Positions 17,054 to 25,127 of a DNA stretch of 35,935 nucleotides are shown piece by piece. The notes beneath the pieces are model-generated. The model did no database searches. It was not told the DNA's origin and saw only the letters and a list, made by a program, of their open reading frames with translations. The position numbers were made by a program, and so were the translations under genes. Numbering within the stretch: position 1 is the stretch's first letter; every line of letters starts with the position of its first letter. Origin of the DNA: Anaerolineae bacterium (GTDB lineage Bacteria > Chloroflexota > Anaerolineae > Aggregatilineales > Phototrophicaceae); contig JALOOG010000069.1 of NCBI GenBank assembly GCA_025454525.1, forward strand, positions 1 through 35,935, given 5' to 3'.

Positions 17054-17060
17054 TCTATCT

Positions 17061-18239
17061 ATGCACAAGCTACCTGTTACCGTTTTATCGGGCTTTCTTG
17101 GATCAGGAAAGACCACCTTGTTAAACCATTTATTGAGCAATCGGGACGGGCTGAAAGTGGCCGTGATCGTCAACGATATGAGCGAGATCAACATTGATGC
17201 GGCCTTAGTCCGAGACGGCGGTGCGGCCTTGAGTCGTGTAGATGAGCAGTTGATCGAATTTACCAACGGTTGCATCTGCTGTACCTTACGCGATGACCTG
17301 TTGCAAGAGGTCTCACGCTTAGCACGGGAACAACGTTTCGATTACCTGTTGATCGAGTCGACAGGCATTAGTGAACCGCTCCCCGTAGCTGAAACCTTCA
17401 CTTTTGTCGATGAATTAGGGGACACGCTCTCCAATTTCGCGCAATTGGATACCATGGTGACCGTAGTCGATGCGTCGCAAGTCATGCAGCTGTTTGAGAC
17501 CTTAGATACGCTTGCCGATCGCGATCTCGGCATTGATGAGACCGATGAACGCACGATCACCGATCTATTGGTCGATCAGATCGAATTTGCGGATGTGTTG
17601 ATCCTCAACAAGACCGACCTCATCACCCAAGATCAAGTGGAACAGCTTGAAGCGCTTTTGCAATCGATGAACCCTAGCGCCCGTGTGATCCAAACGATGT
17701 ACGGCAAAGTCCCGTTAGACGCGATCCTCAATACCGGACTATTTGACTTTAACCGCGCTGCTGGGTTCACCGAATGGCTTGCGCCTCATCTACCAGAGAC
17801 CGAAGAATACGGTATTCGTAGCTTGTCTTATCGTCAATGGCGGCCGTTTCACCCCGATCGGCTCTATCGTTTTATGACCGAAAGCGATCACCTTGACGGG
17901 GTGTTACGTTCCAAAGGGATCTTTTGGTTAGCGACCCGGCACGAATGGGCGGGCTTATGGTCTCAGGCTGGCCGACAATTGACCCTTAACCCGGCCGGCA
18001 CTTGGTGGGCCGACGTGCCGACAGAGGAATGGCCAGAAGGTGTACAAGCGACGATCCGCCCGCCTTATGGGGATCGTCGTCAAGAGTTGGTGTTTATCGG
18101 CGTAGATTTAGACCTCGCAAGCCTACAAATCGCCTTAGATCAATGTCTGCTCACCGATCAAGAATACGCGCTTGATCCGTCGGGTTGGGCGGTCATGGAA
18201 GATCCGTTTCCATCATGGGACGAGGACACGCTTGACTAA
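17061..18239 (+). CDS. COG0523/CobW-family metallochaperone GTPase
   Basis: A 392-aa G3E GTPase. Motifs: [10 protein letters not shown] (11-20, P-loop), the metal-binding CICC (71-74) in [23 protein letters not shown] and NKTDL for guanine recognition. The C-terminal domain ([17 protein letters not shown] onward) is the CobW C domain. The family delivers metal, often zinc under limitation or cobalt for B12, to client enzymes using GTP. No B12 gene is near, so a YciC/ZNG-like zinc role is more likely, by inference. ATG 17061 is 7 bases after the upstream gene, with AAAGGG as ribosome site; a longer frame would overlap that gene. The stop overlaps the convergent permease stop. Confidence 0.88.
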   Translation: MHKLPVTVLSGFLGSGKTTLLNHLLSNRDGLKVAVIVNDMSEINIDAALVRDGGAALSRVDEQLIEFTNGCICCTLRDDLLQEVSRLAREQRFDYLLIESTGISEPLPVAETFTFVDELGDTLSNFAQLDTMVTVVDASQVMQLFETLDTLADRDLGIDETDERTITDLLVDQIEFADVLILNKTDLITQDQVEQLEALLQSMNPSARVIQTMYGKVPLDAILNTGLFDFNRAAGFTEWLAPHLPETEEYGIRSLSYRQWRPFHPDRLYRFMTESDHLDGVLRSKGIFWLATRHEWAGLWSQAGRQLTLNPAGTWWADVPTEEWPEGVQATIRPPYGDRRQELVFIGVDLDLASLQIALDQCLLTDQEYALDPSGWAVMEDPFPSWDEDTLD

Positions 18240-19024
18240 GATCCGGTGCCGGCGTAATGGCGCAAGCCAAAGCGCCAAAACCGATAGCTTAGGCTTAACA
18301 AGACGATTGCCACGATCGGACTCAAAAAGGCCAAGAGGCCTACCTCTTGGCCTAATAGATAGCTGGCCGGATAAAATGACGCAAACCCATACGGGATCAC
18401 CCAAGTCAGCAGAATCCCGATCGCTTGTGGGTAGATCGTGAGCGGATATTGTGCGAATAAGTGGTTATCAAAGATCGCTCGCGTCACCGGCACGGACTCG
18501 ATCACCCAAAATGCGCTGACCGCCGTGATCAAGTTAAGTGCGATAAAGATCAAGCCCCCACTGATCACCATCACGATCAAGTAGATCAAGTTAAACACGG
18601 TCAACGGGATCGCAAGGGCGTGCCATGCGTAAGCGACCAAGGCCGATCCGACTAAAAAGTTTCCGATCCCATCATGACAGAAGCGATCGGCCAAGAGATG
18701 AAACAGCGGATCAACTGGACGCACCAAAAAGCGATCAAACATGCCGGTACGGATGTACTGACCGCCAATCGTCCACAGGTTATCAGCGAACATATGGTTA
18801 ATCGACTTGGCCAAGGTGATCAACCCGTAGATCAAGAAGATCGCCTCTAGTGTCCACCCGTTCAGGTGTGGGATTTGACTCATCACGACGGTGATCGTCA
18901 GCAAACTTGCCCCTTGTAAGATGATCGTAGACGTTGCGCCGATTAAAAAATTCATACGGTATTCCATCAAGATCTTGAAGCGTTGGCGCAAAAATAACCC
19001 GTATAAGCTCAGGTAATGGGTCAT
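18236..19024 (-). CDS. ABC-2 type exporter permease (second subunit)
   Basis: A 262-aa membrane protein with six predicted helices. It resembles the DUF990 / ABC2_membrane_6 permeases: [20 protein letters not shown] at the start, [30 protein letters not shown] in the loop, and [33 protein letters not shown] near the end. It is the last gene of a three-gene operon (ATPase, permease, permease), 4 bases after the previous stop. The two permeases likely pair as a heterodimer. The exported substrate is unknown. Near its 3' end the coding DNA contains a strong terminator-like hairpin (18324-18352). Confidence 0.88.
   Translation of the reverse strand: MTHYLSLYGLFLRQRFKILMEYRMNFLIGATSTIILQGASLLTITVVMSQIPHLNGWTLEAIFLIYGLITLAKSINHMFADNLWTIGGQYIRTGMFDRFLVRPVDPLFHLLADRFCHDGIGNFLVGSALVAYAWHALAIPLTVFNLIYLIVMVISGGLIFIALNLITAVSAFWVIESVPVTRAIFDNHLFAQYPLTIYPQAIGILLTWVIPYGFASFYPASYLLGQEVGLLAFLSPIVAIVLLSLSYRFWRFGLRHYAGTGS
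18324..18352 (-). terminator. Terminator-like hairpin inside the permease coding region
   Basis: On the minus strand the stem GGCCAAGAGG / CCTCTTGGCC has a 4-base loop and runs directly into TTTTT, a textbook intrinsic terminator. It lies about 85 bases before the permease stop, within the codons for [14 protein letters not shown]. Confidence 0.6.
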
Positions 19025-19028
19025 CGGA

Positions 19029-19841
19029 TCACCCTCCTTGTACTGTGACTTTACGTGACGCGATCTGGAAACATATCCGTGAGACGATCGCTAAGCCGAT
19101 CACCCAGATCAATTGTGTGAGCCAGCGAGCCGGCGCTTCCGTTAACGGGATCGTGCCGCTTAATAGCCCGACAGGGACAAAGACCACTTGTGAAAAGGGT
19201 AACGCGGCAGCGATCGTCTGTAACCAAGTGGGCATCATCACCAACGGGATCAAGACCCCGCTGAAAAAGGCGCTGACTCCGGTCAAAAACACCATCAGCC
19301 CCCATACTTCGGTGGTATAAAACACCAGACAGGCGATACACCAATCAAACAGGAAGATCACGGTATAGCCCAAAAATAACGAGACCAGAAACGCGATCCA
19401 CACCCGTACATCGGTCGGTAATTGCGCGCCATACAGGAGCGCTAGGCCTAACAGGGGTAAATTGAGCAAGAGCGAGATCGCCAACTGACTGATACCCCCT
19501 AAATATTGCGCCCATTGAAAATCGATCGGGCGCAAAAATTCGACCCCGATCTGCCCTTCGCGCACCATATGGCCCATATTGGAGACGACGTTTGTCCAAA
19601 CCGACAATGAGATCACTTGCGCCAACAGCACATAAGTCAGCGTTTGATCGAGGTTTAACCCGCCGATCTGATCGGTGTTTTCGTAGACCGCCCGCCAGAA
19701 AAACAGGAAAATGGTCATCGACAAGCCTTGCGAGAAAAAAGCTAACCACACCCATGCCCGATAAGCGAGAAAAAACTTAGGGGTCATCTCTGCGATGCCC
19801 GCGAAAGCCCGCCAATGTCGTCTCAAGATCAAAGTGTTCAT
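19029..19841 (-). CDS. ABC-2 type exporter permease (first subunit)
   Basis: A 270-aa six-helix permease of the ABC-2 class. Recognisable parts: LSVWTNVVSNMGHMVREGQIGVEFLRPIDFQWAQYLG in the cytoplasmic loop and FFSGVLIPLVMMPTWLQTIAAALPFSQVVFVPVGLLSG near the C-terminus, both characteristic of the paired permeases in this exporter type. Its ATG overlaps the ATPase stop (ATGA), giving tight coupling. It works with the ATPase at 19838-20869 and the permease at 18236-19024. The substrate is unknown; related operons have been linked to drug, bacteriocin or polysaccharide export. Confidence 0.88.
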   Translation of the reverse strand: MNTLILRRHWRAFAGIAEMTPKFFLAYRAWVWLAFFSQGLSMTIFLFFWRAVYENTDQIGGLNLDQTLTYVLLAQVISLSVWTNVVSNMGHMVREGQIGVEFLRPIDFQWAQYLGGISQLAISLLLNLPLLGLALLYGAQLPTDVRVWIAFLVSLFLGYTVIFLFDWCIACLVFYTTEVWGLMVFLTGVSAFFSGVLIPLVMMPTWLQTIAAALPFSQVVFVPVGLLSGTIPLTEAPARWLTQLIWVIGLAIVSRICFQIASRKVTVQGG

Positions 19842-20869
19842 ACAGTCACCTGTGCTAACTCTCCGGTCGATACTTTGATGTCATTCAGCGCGCCTTGATA
19901 GATCTGTTTGACAATCCCCGTTAGATCCGGTTCAGTGAGCGAAAAATCATTCACATCTACCTGATTCATCACATGCGCGGCCACTTTGCTTGCACTGGTA
20001 CGGGTGCGATCAAAGCGAATCCGCCATTTATGCCCATCGATCGCTTCAATTTCTGTGTCATCCAACAGATCTAGATCACCTGTGCCTAACATCGCGCTTA
20101 ACTCTAGGGTGATCGTGCGATATTTACCAAAGCGATCGCGGATCGTCTGGAGTGCGCCGTCATAGATCACCTTGCCCATATCGATCATGATCACGCGCTG
20201 ACATAACTCCTCAATATCACCGAGATCGTGTGTGGTTAAAACCACTGTGATCCCGCGTTCACGGTTTTCCTGTTTGATAAAGGCGCGGATCTTCTCCTTG
20301 ACCATCAGATCAAGCCCGATCGTTGGCTCATCAAGGTACACCACTTTGGGGTCGTGGATTAAAGTTGCAGCCAATTCCGCCCGCATCTTTTGCCCTAAAG
20401 ACATATTGCGGATTGGGATGTGTAGGATCTCGCCCAAATCTAACATCTCGGTGAATCGCGCCAGTTGATCACGATAATGCGCGGGCGGAAGATCATAGAG
20501 TTTGCCGATCATATTCAGCGACTCGATCAGCGCTAAATCCCACCAAAGTTGTGTGCGTTGACCGAACACCGCGCCGATCTCGCGGGCATTGGCAACCCGT
20601 TCTTGATGTGGATCGCGCCCTAACACACGCACGCTACCCGTGGTGGGTGCAAGGATACCCGTTAACATCTTAATCGTGGTGGATTTACCCGCACCATTTA
20701 CCCCGATATAGCCGACGATCTCCCCTTGTCCCACCTCAAACGAGATCCCGTCAACCGCCACTTTATCGAGATACTGTGGCCGAAACAGCGATTTTAACGC
20801 GCCACCCAGCCCCGGCGTTTTTTGATTGATGCGATAAATTTTGCTCAAATTTTCAACTTGGATCACCAT
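19838..20869 (-). CDS. ABC exporter ATP-binding protein
   Basis: A 343-aa ATPase. Walker A is GVNGAGKST (56-64), the Q-loop is in AVFGQRTQLWWDL, the signature is MSLGQKMRAELA, Walker B is VVYLDEPTIGLD and the H-loop His is in LTTHDLGD. The QRTQLWWDL stretch is typical of the ATPases paired with ABC2_membrane_6 permeases. A C-terminal extension of about 110 residues follows the ATPase core. It is first in the operon and powers the two permeases. ATG 20869 has AAGGA six bases upstream. Confidence 0.92.
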   Translation of the reverse strand: MVIQVENLSKIYRINQKTPGLGGALKSLFRPQYLDKVAVDGISFEVGQGEIVGYIGVNGAGKSTTIKMLTGILAPTTGSVRVLGRDPHQERVANAREIGAVFGQRTQLWWDLALIESLNMIGKLYDLPPAHYRDQLARFTEMLDLGEILHIPIRNMSLGQKMRAELAATLIHDPKVVYLDEPTIGLDLMVKEKIRAFIKQENRERGITVVLTTHDLGDIEELCQRVIMIDMGKVIYDGALQTIRDRFGKYRTITLELSAMLGTGDLDLLDDTEIEAIDGHKWRIRFDRTRTSASKVAAHVMNQVDVNDFSLTEPDLTGIVKQIYQGALNDIKVSTGELAQVTV

Positions 20870-21019
20870 ACCCTATCCTTCCCGCTGTTATTGTCTAAAC
20901 TGTAACAGCGGTGCGTCTCAAAGCCGTCTCAATTCCAGAATTTCAGGATGATCAAACCGATTTGTGGTGCAATCTAGGTAAGTTTCATGATGAAGGCGCG
21001 TCTAAGGGGTATAGATAGG

Positions 21020-21793
21020 ATGCAAGCCATGACCGAACTAATCCTTACGGATGCTGATTTTCAACAACACCTTCCCACCACTACATTGATCTTAGTGACG
21101 ACGGGCGAAGGTCTACGCGGCGATTTTGTCACCGCGTGGAAGAAGGCCATCACCGAACACCCTACGCTCACCTTTATTAAGCTCAATCCGAAACAAGCGC
21201 CACACACGGCCAAAGCGTTGGGAGTGGGCGATAAACCTGTTTTGATCGCGTGGCATCAGGGTGCGGAATTGGTGCGCCGTCAACGTCCGTGGGGGACAGA
21301 TGTCCCGTTGGCGATCGAACTCTTGCAAAAAGCGATCGCTTCAAATCCGATCGTCCTACCCGTTCAACCAATACCAGAAGAAAAGGTAACTAAACCCATG
21401 CACAACAAACCTGTAAACGTCACCGATCAAACCTTCCAACAAGAGGTGATCGAGTCAGAATTGCCCGTTTTAGTCGATTTTTGGGCCGCGTGGTGTGGCC
21501 CGTGTCGTCAAGTCGCGCCCGTATTGGATAAATTGGCCGCTGAATATGCCGGCAAAGTGGTGATCGCAAAGGTAGATGTCGATCAAAATCCTGGGCTTTC
21601 GCAAGCCTTCCAAGTGATGAGCATCCCCAATTTGATGATGATCAAAAATCGCACGATCGTGTTTAATCAACCGGGTGCATTGCCTGAACCGGTGATCCGC
21701 GATCTGTTAGAGCAGTTGGTGTCGTTAGAAGTCCCCGATCCCGCTCCAAATGCAGACGAAGAAGAAATCTCCCATCAAGAACCGTCAAACTAG
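21020..21793 (+). CDS. Thioredoxin with an extra N-terminal thioredoxin-like domain
   Basis: A 257-aa protein. The C-terminal half is a complete thioredoxin with the active site WAAWCGPCRQVAPVLDKLA and the cis-Pro loop MSIPNLMMI. The N-terminal half (about 1-105) looks like a second thioredoxin fold without any CxxC (FIKLNPKQAPHTAKALGVGDKPVLIAW). The halves are joined by a Pro-rich linker, and an acidic tail follows. There is no signal peptide, so it should reduce disulphides in the cytoplasm. ATG 21020 is chosen for AAGGGG ten bases upstream; ATGs at 20987 and 21029 are also in frame. It is a single gene with a strong terminator. Confidence 0.88.
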   Translation: MQAMTELILTDADFQQHLPTTTLILVTTGEGLRGDFVTAWKKAITEHPTLTFIKLNPKQAPHTAKALGVGDKPVLIAWHQGAELVRRQRPWGTDVPLAIELLQKAIASNPIVLPVQPIPEEKVTKPMHNKPVNVTDQTFQQEVIESELPVLVDFWAAWCGPCRQVAPVLDKLAAEYAGKVVIAKVDVDQNPGLSQAFQVMSIPNLMMIKNRTIVFNQPGALPEPVIRDLLEQLVSLEVPDPAPNADEEEISHQEPSN

Positions 21794-21803
21794 GCTACAA
21801 TAG

Positions 21804-21837
21804 AGACGACTCCCCAGCTGTGAGTCGTCTTTTTTTT
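21804..21837 (+). terminator. Intrinsic terminator of the thioredoxin gene
   Basis: Arms AGACGACTC (21804-21812) and GAGTCGTCT (21822-21830) with a 9-base loop, followed by a run of eight T. Confidence 0.92.
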
Positions 21838-21865
21838 CTGAAATCCATTTGAGCGAGTGAACCTC

Positions 21866-22579
21866 ATGAAACTGTCAGCCCGTCTGATCGCCGCGTGGGC
21901 CGTCCACGCCTATACTATTTTCGGGGGGGTGTTAGGCCTCTTGGCGATGTTAGCAGTCGCAGACGGTGAGATCCGAACGGCCTTCCTGTTGATGCTGTTT
22001 TCGGTGATCATTGATGCCACAGACGGCATGTTGGCTCGACAGGTGAAAGTCAAAGAAGTGTTACCCAACTTTGACGGCGCGGAGGTGGATAATATTATTG
22101 ATGCGTTTACCTATGGTTGGTTGCCGTTTTTGATCATCGGTACACAAGACGTATTACCAAGTCCGATCTGGTTGGTATTTCCGGCCGTGGCGCTGTGTTA
22201 TGCCTATGGACAAGTCAATATGAAAACGCCAGACTCGTTTTTCTTGGGATTCCCTAGCTATTGGAATGTGGTCGCCTTGTATTTGTATTGGTTACAACCG
22301 ATTCCAGCGATCGCGATCGCACTCGTGGTGATCCCCGCGATCTTGACCTTTATTCCCACACGTTATCTATATCCCAGCAAAAATCAGATGTTATGGAAAA
22401 CATCTTGGGGGTTAGGAGCGGTCTGGTTTGTCATATTGCTTGTGTTGTTGCTCCAAGAAACCCCCGATCAAACTTGGGTCTTGATCAGCCTGTTTTACCC
22501 GGCCTACTACCTAGTTGCTAGTTTCTATGTCGATTGGAAGATGCGCCGCACCGCCCTTATGCCAAAAACAGCTGCTTAA
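21866..22579 (+). CDS. CDP-alcohol phosphatidyltransferase, phosphatidylcholine-synthase-like
   Basis: A 237-aa membrane enzyme with the family signature DG-x2-AR ... G-x3-D-x3-D (DATDGMLARQ ... FDGAEVDNIIDAFTY). Its acidic residues bind the metal and the CDP-alcohol. The later motifs FFLGFPSYWNVVALYLYWL and PTRYLYPSKNQ match bacterial phosphatidylcholine synthase (Pcs), which condenses CDP-diacylglycerol with free choline. About six helices are present. Substrate specificity is inferred from these motifs; a different head-group alcohol is possible. ATG 21866 is preferred over GTG 21857, though ribosome sites are weak. Its 3' end overlaps the convergent HD-domain gene by 23 bases. Confidence 0.82.
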   Translation: MKLSARLIAAWAVHAYTIFGGVLGLLAMLAVADGEIRTAFLLMLFSVIIDATDGMLARQVKVKEVLPNFDGAEVDNIIDAFTYGWLPFLIIGTQDVLPSPIWLVFPAVALCYAYGQVNMKTPDSFFLGFPSYWNVVALYLYWLQPIPAIAIALVVIPAILTFIPTRYLYPSKNQMLWKTSWGLGAVWFVILLVLLLQETPDQTWVLISLFYPAYYLVASFYVDWKMRRTALMPKTAA

Positions 22580-23180
22580 ACAGATCCTGATACGCATCTG
22601 CTAACCATGGGTGGATCACCACAAGCGTGTCCCGTCGCGCCCATAGATATTCCAAGTAGACAAAGGCCGCGTGATCGATCGATTTTTCTAGGGCTGCATA
22701 CATTTCGACATGGAACGGCGCAACCCCGTCTTGATCCCATGCCAATTTATCGGCCACGAATACCACCTTGTCCAACAAATCGGCATGAGCGCGCAAGGTG
22801 GTATGACAGCCGATCGCGCTAAGCACACTCGGTTCAGTAACCCCAAAAATATCGCGGGCCATCGCTACCGAGAGCTTTTGGTGGATCAACATCGGATGTT
22901 GTTGTTCTTCGGGCAGGATCGGGAGTCCCAATTTTTGCGCGGTCTCCACCCGCCGTTCAACCGGGTAGATCACACTCACATCGTGTAACCAACCGGCCAA
23001 CTCAGCATGATCCGGGTTTGCGCCCACTCGCAACGCCACTTCACGCGCTTCAACGGCTACCTCGCGGCAATGTTTCGCGGTTTTCCAAAATCCGTTGCTG
23101 ATCAAAAACGTTGAGACATCTTGAGGGAGATCCCCAGTAAGCTCAGGGATCTTAAGCGTTTGAAACGGCGAATCGTTCAT
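22557..23180 (-). CDS. HD-domain phosphohydrolase, YqeK-like
   Basis: A 207-aa HD-domain protein. The metal ligands are visible as His in KTAKHCREVA, the HD pair in AELAGWLHDVS, His residues in HPMLIHQKLS and IGCHTTLRAHADLLDK, and Asp in VVFVADKLAW. The order and the 'HTT' and 'K.VFVADK' motifs resemble YqeK, which splits diadenosine tetraphosphate symmetrically into two ADP. The usual nadD neighbour is absent, so another nucleotide substrate is possible. ATG 23180 has AGGA seven bases upstream. No signal or membrane segment is seen. Confidence 0.75.
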   Translation of the reverse strand: MNDSPFQTLKIPELTGDLPQDVSTFLISNGFWKTAKHCREVAVEAREVALRVGANPDHAELAGWLHDVSVIYPVERRVETAQKLGLPILPEEQQHPMLIHQKLSVAMARDIFGVTEPSVLSAIGCHTTLRAHADLLDKVVFVADKLAWDQDGVAPFHVEMYAALEKSIDHAAFVYLEYLWARRDTLVVIHPWLADAYQDLFKQLFLA

Positions 23181-23289
23181 TTTATTTTCCTATCACAGCA
23201 CTCGGGCCAAGCGTCATTCGGAATATAACACACCGTGCGACACTTGGTAAGGTTTTTAGACCGACCACAACAGGCGGAAATTCGTAGGG

Positions 23290-23800
23290 CTATCGCTTTT
23301 AAGGATGAAGCATTCCACCAAATGTTGCGTGTTGCTCACGATCTAGCCAACGATTGTATTTGTGTTGCGCTTTTGCCTACAAGTGAGGCGGGATCACCGT
23401 CTATACACCACGTCTCACAATCGGGTCAACCAAGACTTACACCGCATAGGCTAGATCAGCAATGAGGTTCTCGGTATCCAATCCAACCCCGACATCAGAT
23501 CAAGCACAAAAGCAGGGGATTGCCCAACCCATCCACCACATGGACTTAGCTGGTAAAGCCGCTACAACTACGCCTTAACGCTTGGATCTCCGCGGCACAA
23601 TCATCATGCGCTCCAGATCTGCATTCTTAGCAAACGCATCTGTCAGCCGCTCCCAGACCCCAATATCACACCAATGGCCAAAACGTTTATAGACTGTATT
23701 TCGCCGTCAATACGCTATCGGAAGTAAGCGTTATTGCATCTATCTATCTGTGGCTTGATCGGTTTTCGTTAATGGGGGCCTTCTGAGGTTACTGAGTTTC
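23290..23800 (-). pseudogene. IS5-family transposase relic
   Basis: On the minus strand the fragments NTVYKRFGHWCDIGVWERLT, DAFAKNADLERMM and, after shifts and stops, ALRRSCSGFTS-stop-VHVVDGLGNPLLL are recognisable. They match the order of IS5-group (IS427-like) transposases: 'tVY.RF.rW...GVWerl', 'DPDLE.vMiDsT', 'alGRSRGGfsTKiHvvvDglGnPl'. Several stops and frame changes show it is dead. Ends are approximate. It fills the interval between the HD-domain gene and the two-domain oxidase. Confidence 0.65.
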
Positions 23801-23855
23801 AACAAAACCGCTATCAATGCTGGTCATTAATTACCCAAAAGAGACGAGATAAATT

Positions 23856-23885
23856 CCCCCTTAGCTGGTTTTATGGCTAAGGGGG
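23856..23885 (-). terminator. Hairpin terminator of the two-domain multicopper oxidase
   Basis: Arms CCCCCTTAGC and GCTAAGGGGG (10 bp, loop of 10) begin 9 bases after the oxidase stop. On the minus strand they are followed by AATTTAT, a weak T tract. Confidence 0.65.
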
Positions 23886-23894
23886 TGAGTAGTC

Positions 23895-24938
23895 TTATTC
23901 CTGCACGATCAACACCGTGACCATGCCGAACATACCGTCACGCGATTCTGCATGGCTCAAGATATGGCAATGGAACGCCCATACGCCCAACTCGGTACAA
24001 TCAATGATCACATCGTAACGTTCACCCGGCGCGATATTCAGCGTATCACAGAGGAACGGCAAGGGTAAATAATAGCCGTCTTTGGACAAGACCAATTGTG
24101 GGATACCGTGCAAGTGCATCGGGTGGATCATCAAGCCTTCGTTCATGTAACGGACGCGGATCTTATCACCCAACTTGGCGATGATCGGTTGCGTATACGG
24201 GAAACCCTTACCGTTGAGCGTGAAGCCTAAGGCAGAGTCGTTGAGGATCATCGTGTAATCGGCGGTGATTTGCGGTTCGCGGCTCTTGTCTTTGGGTTCA
24301 ACAATAAACGCACCCAATAAACCCCGCGTAACCTGTTCCGCCGCATTGTGATGCGAGTGATACATATGTGATCCAAAATTGCGGACCGTAAACTCGTAGG
24401 TAAAGGTTTGCCCCGGATCAATCGTCGGTTGGGTGATAAACGGCACACCGTCTACTGAATTTGGCACTAGCAAGCCGTGGAAGTGGATCGCGGTGCTTTC
24501 GCTCATCTCGTTGGTGACGACAAGGCGTACTTTATCGCCTTCTGTCACGCGGATCTCCGGCCCGGGCACCAGGCCATTATAGGCAAACGCGGGAAATTCC
24601 ATACCGCCGCCCGTGTCCCACATAATATCTTGACAGGTGATATTAAACACCTTGACATCGCCATCCATCACAGGTTCAAGGGCCGGCCGCCAGAAGGTGG
24701 TATCTTTTCCAATGTTATCCAAGAAGATCTGCACGCCTTCTTGGTGATGCGCGTTCATCTCTTGCCAAGTTTGAGCGGTGCCGCCTTCGCCGCCCATCCC
24801 GTCTTGTCCCGGTTCACCATGTCCGCCTGTGTGTTCTTGCCCACTTACGCGACTACCGATCAACCCGGCCGCGCCGATCGCGCCTGCACTAGCCCCCATA
24901 AATTTCATAAAATCACGACGCTTGATTTGACTGTTCAA
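23895..24938 (-). CDS. Tat-exported two-domain multicopper oxidase
   Basis: A 347-aa oxidase. It has a Tat signal (KRRDFMKFMGASAGAIGAAG), a Gly/His-rich spacer and two cupredoxin domains. Copper motifs: HFHG (152-155), HSH (194-196), HPMHLH (272-277) and HCHILSH (323-329), with Met 336 or 339 as axial ligand. Type-1 ligands occur only in the second domain, as in type-B two-domain laccases that assemble as trimers. Copper nitrite reductases have the Cys in the first domain instead. It should oxidise an extracytoplasmic donor with O2. A diheme cytochrome c gene lies divergently upstream and may be its electron donor or partner. Confidence 0.88.
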   Translation of the reverse strand: MNSQIKRRDFMKFMGASAGAIGAAGLIGSRVSGQEHTGGHGEPGQDGMGGEGGTAQTWQEMNAHHQEGVQIFLDNIGKDTTFWRPALEPVMDGDVKVFNITCQDIMWDTGGGMEFPAFAYNGLVPGPEIRVTEGDKVRLVVTNEMSESTAIHFHGLLVPNSVDGVPFITQPTIDPGQTFTYEFTVRNFGSHMYHSHHNAAEQVTRGLLGAFIVEPKDKSREPQITADYTMILNDSALGFTLNGKGFPYTQPIIAKLGDKIRVRYMNEGLMIHPMHLHGIPQLVLSKDGYYLPLPFLCDTLNIAPGERYDVIIDCTELGVWAFHCHILSHAESRDGMFGMVTVLIVQE

Positions 24939-25127
24939 AGTAAATTCTCCTAAAAGTAACGAATGTGGTGGTATGAAGCCTAGCTTACAGGAGAAATAGA
25001 TCGTAAGTTAAGGCATAAAGGACACTTTTTTTTAATGACATACGTCACTGGCATTCCCCTAGCCTTGATCATGATAATAGCGCTATAGACTCCCTGTTTG
25101 GATCAAAATGGATGAAGGTAAAAAGTT
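24939..25127. promoter_or_regulatory. Divergent promoter region of oxidase and cytochrome c
   Basis: The 189-base region serves two genes starting in opposite directions. It has an A/T run and a symmetric TGACATACGTCA (25036-25047, TGAC-N4-GTCA) that could be a regulator site. No promoter boxes could be assigned with confidence. Confidence 0.4.

Noticed and set aside
23235-23465. A 76-codon open frame on the + strand in the IS5 relic region
   Set aside because: The opposite strand carries recognisable transposase fragments just beyond it, and this frame matches no family and lacks a ribosome site.
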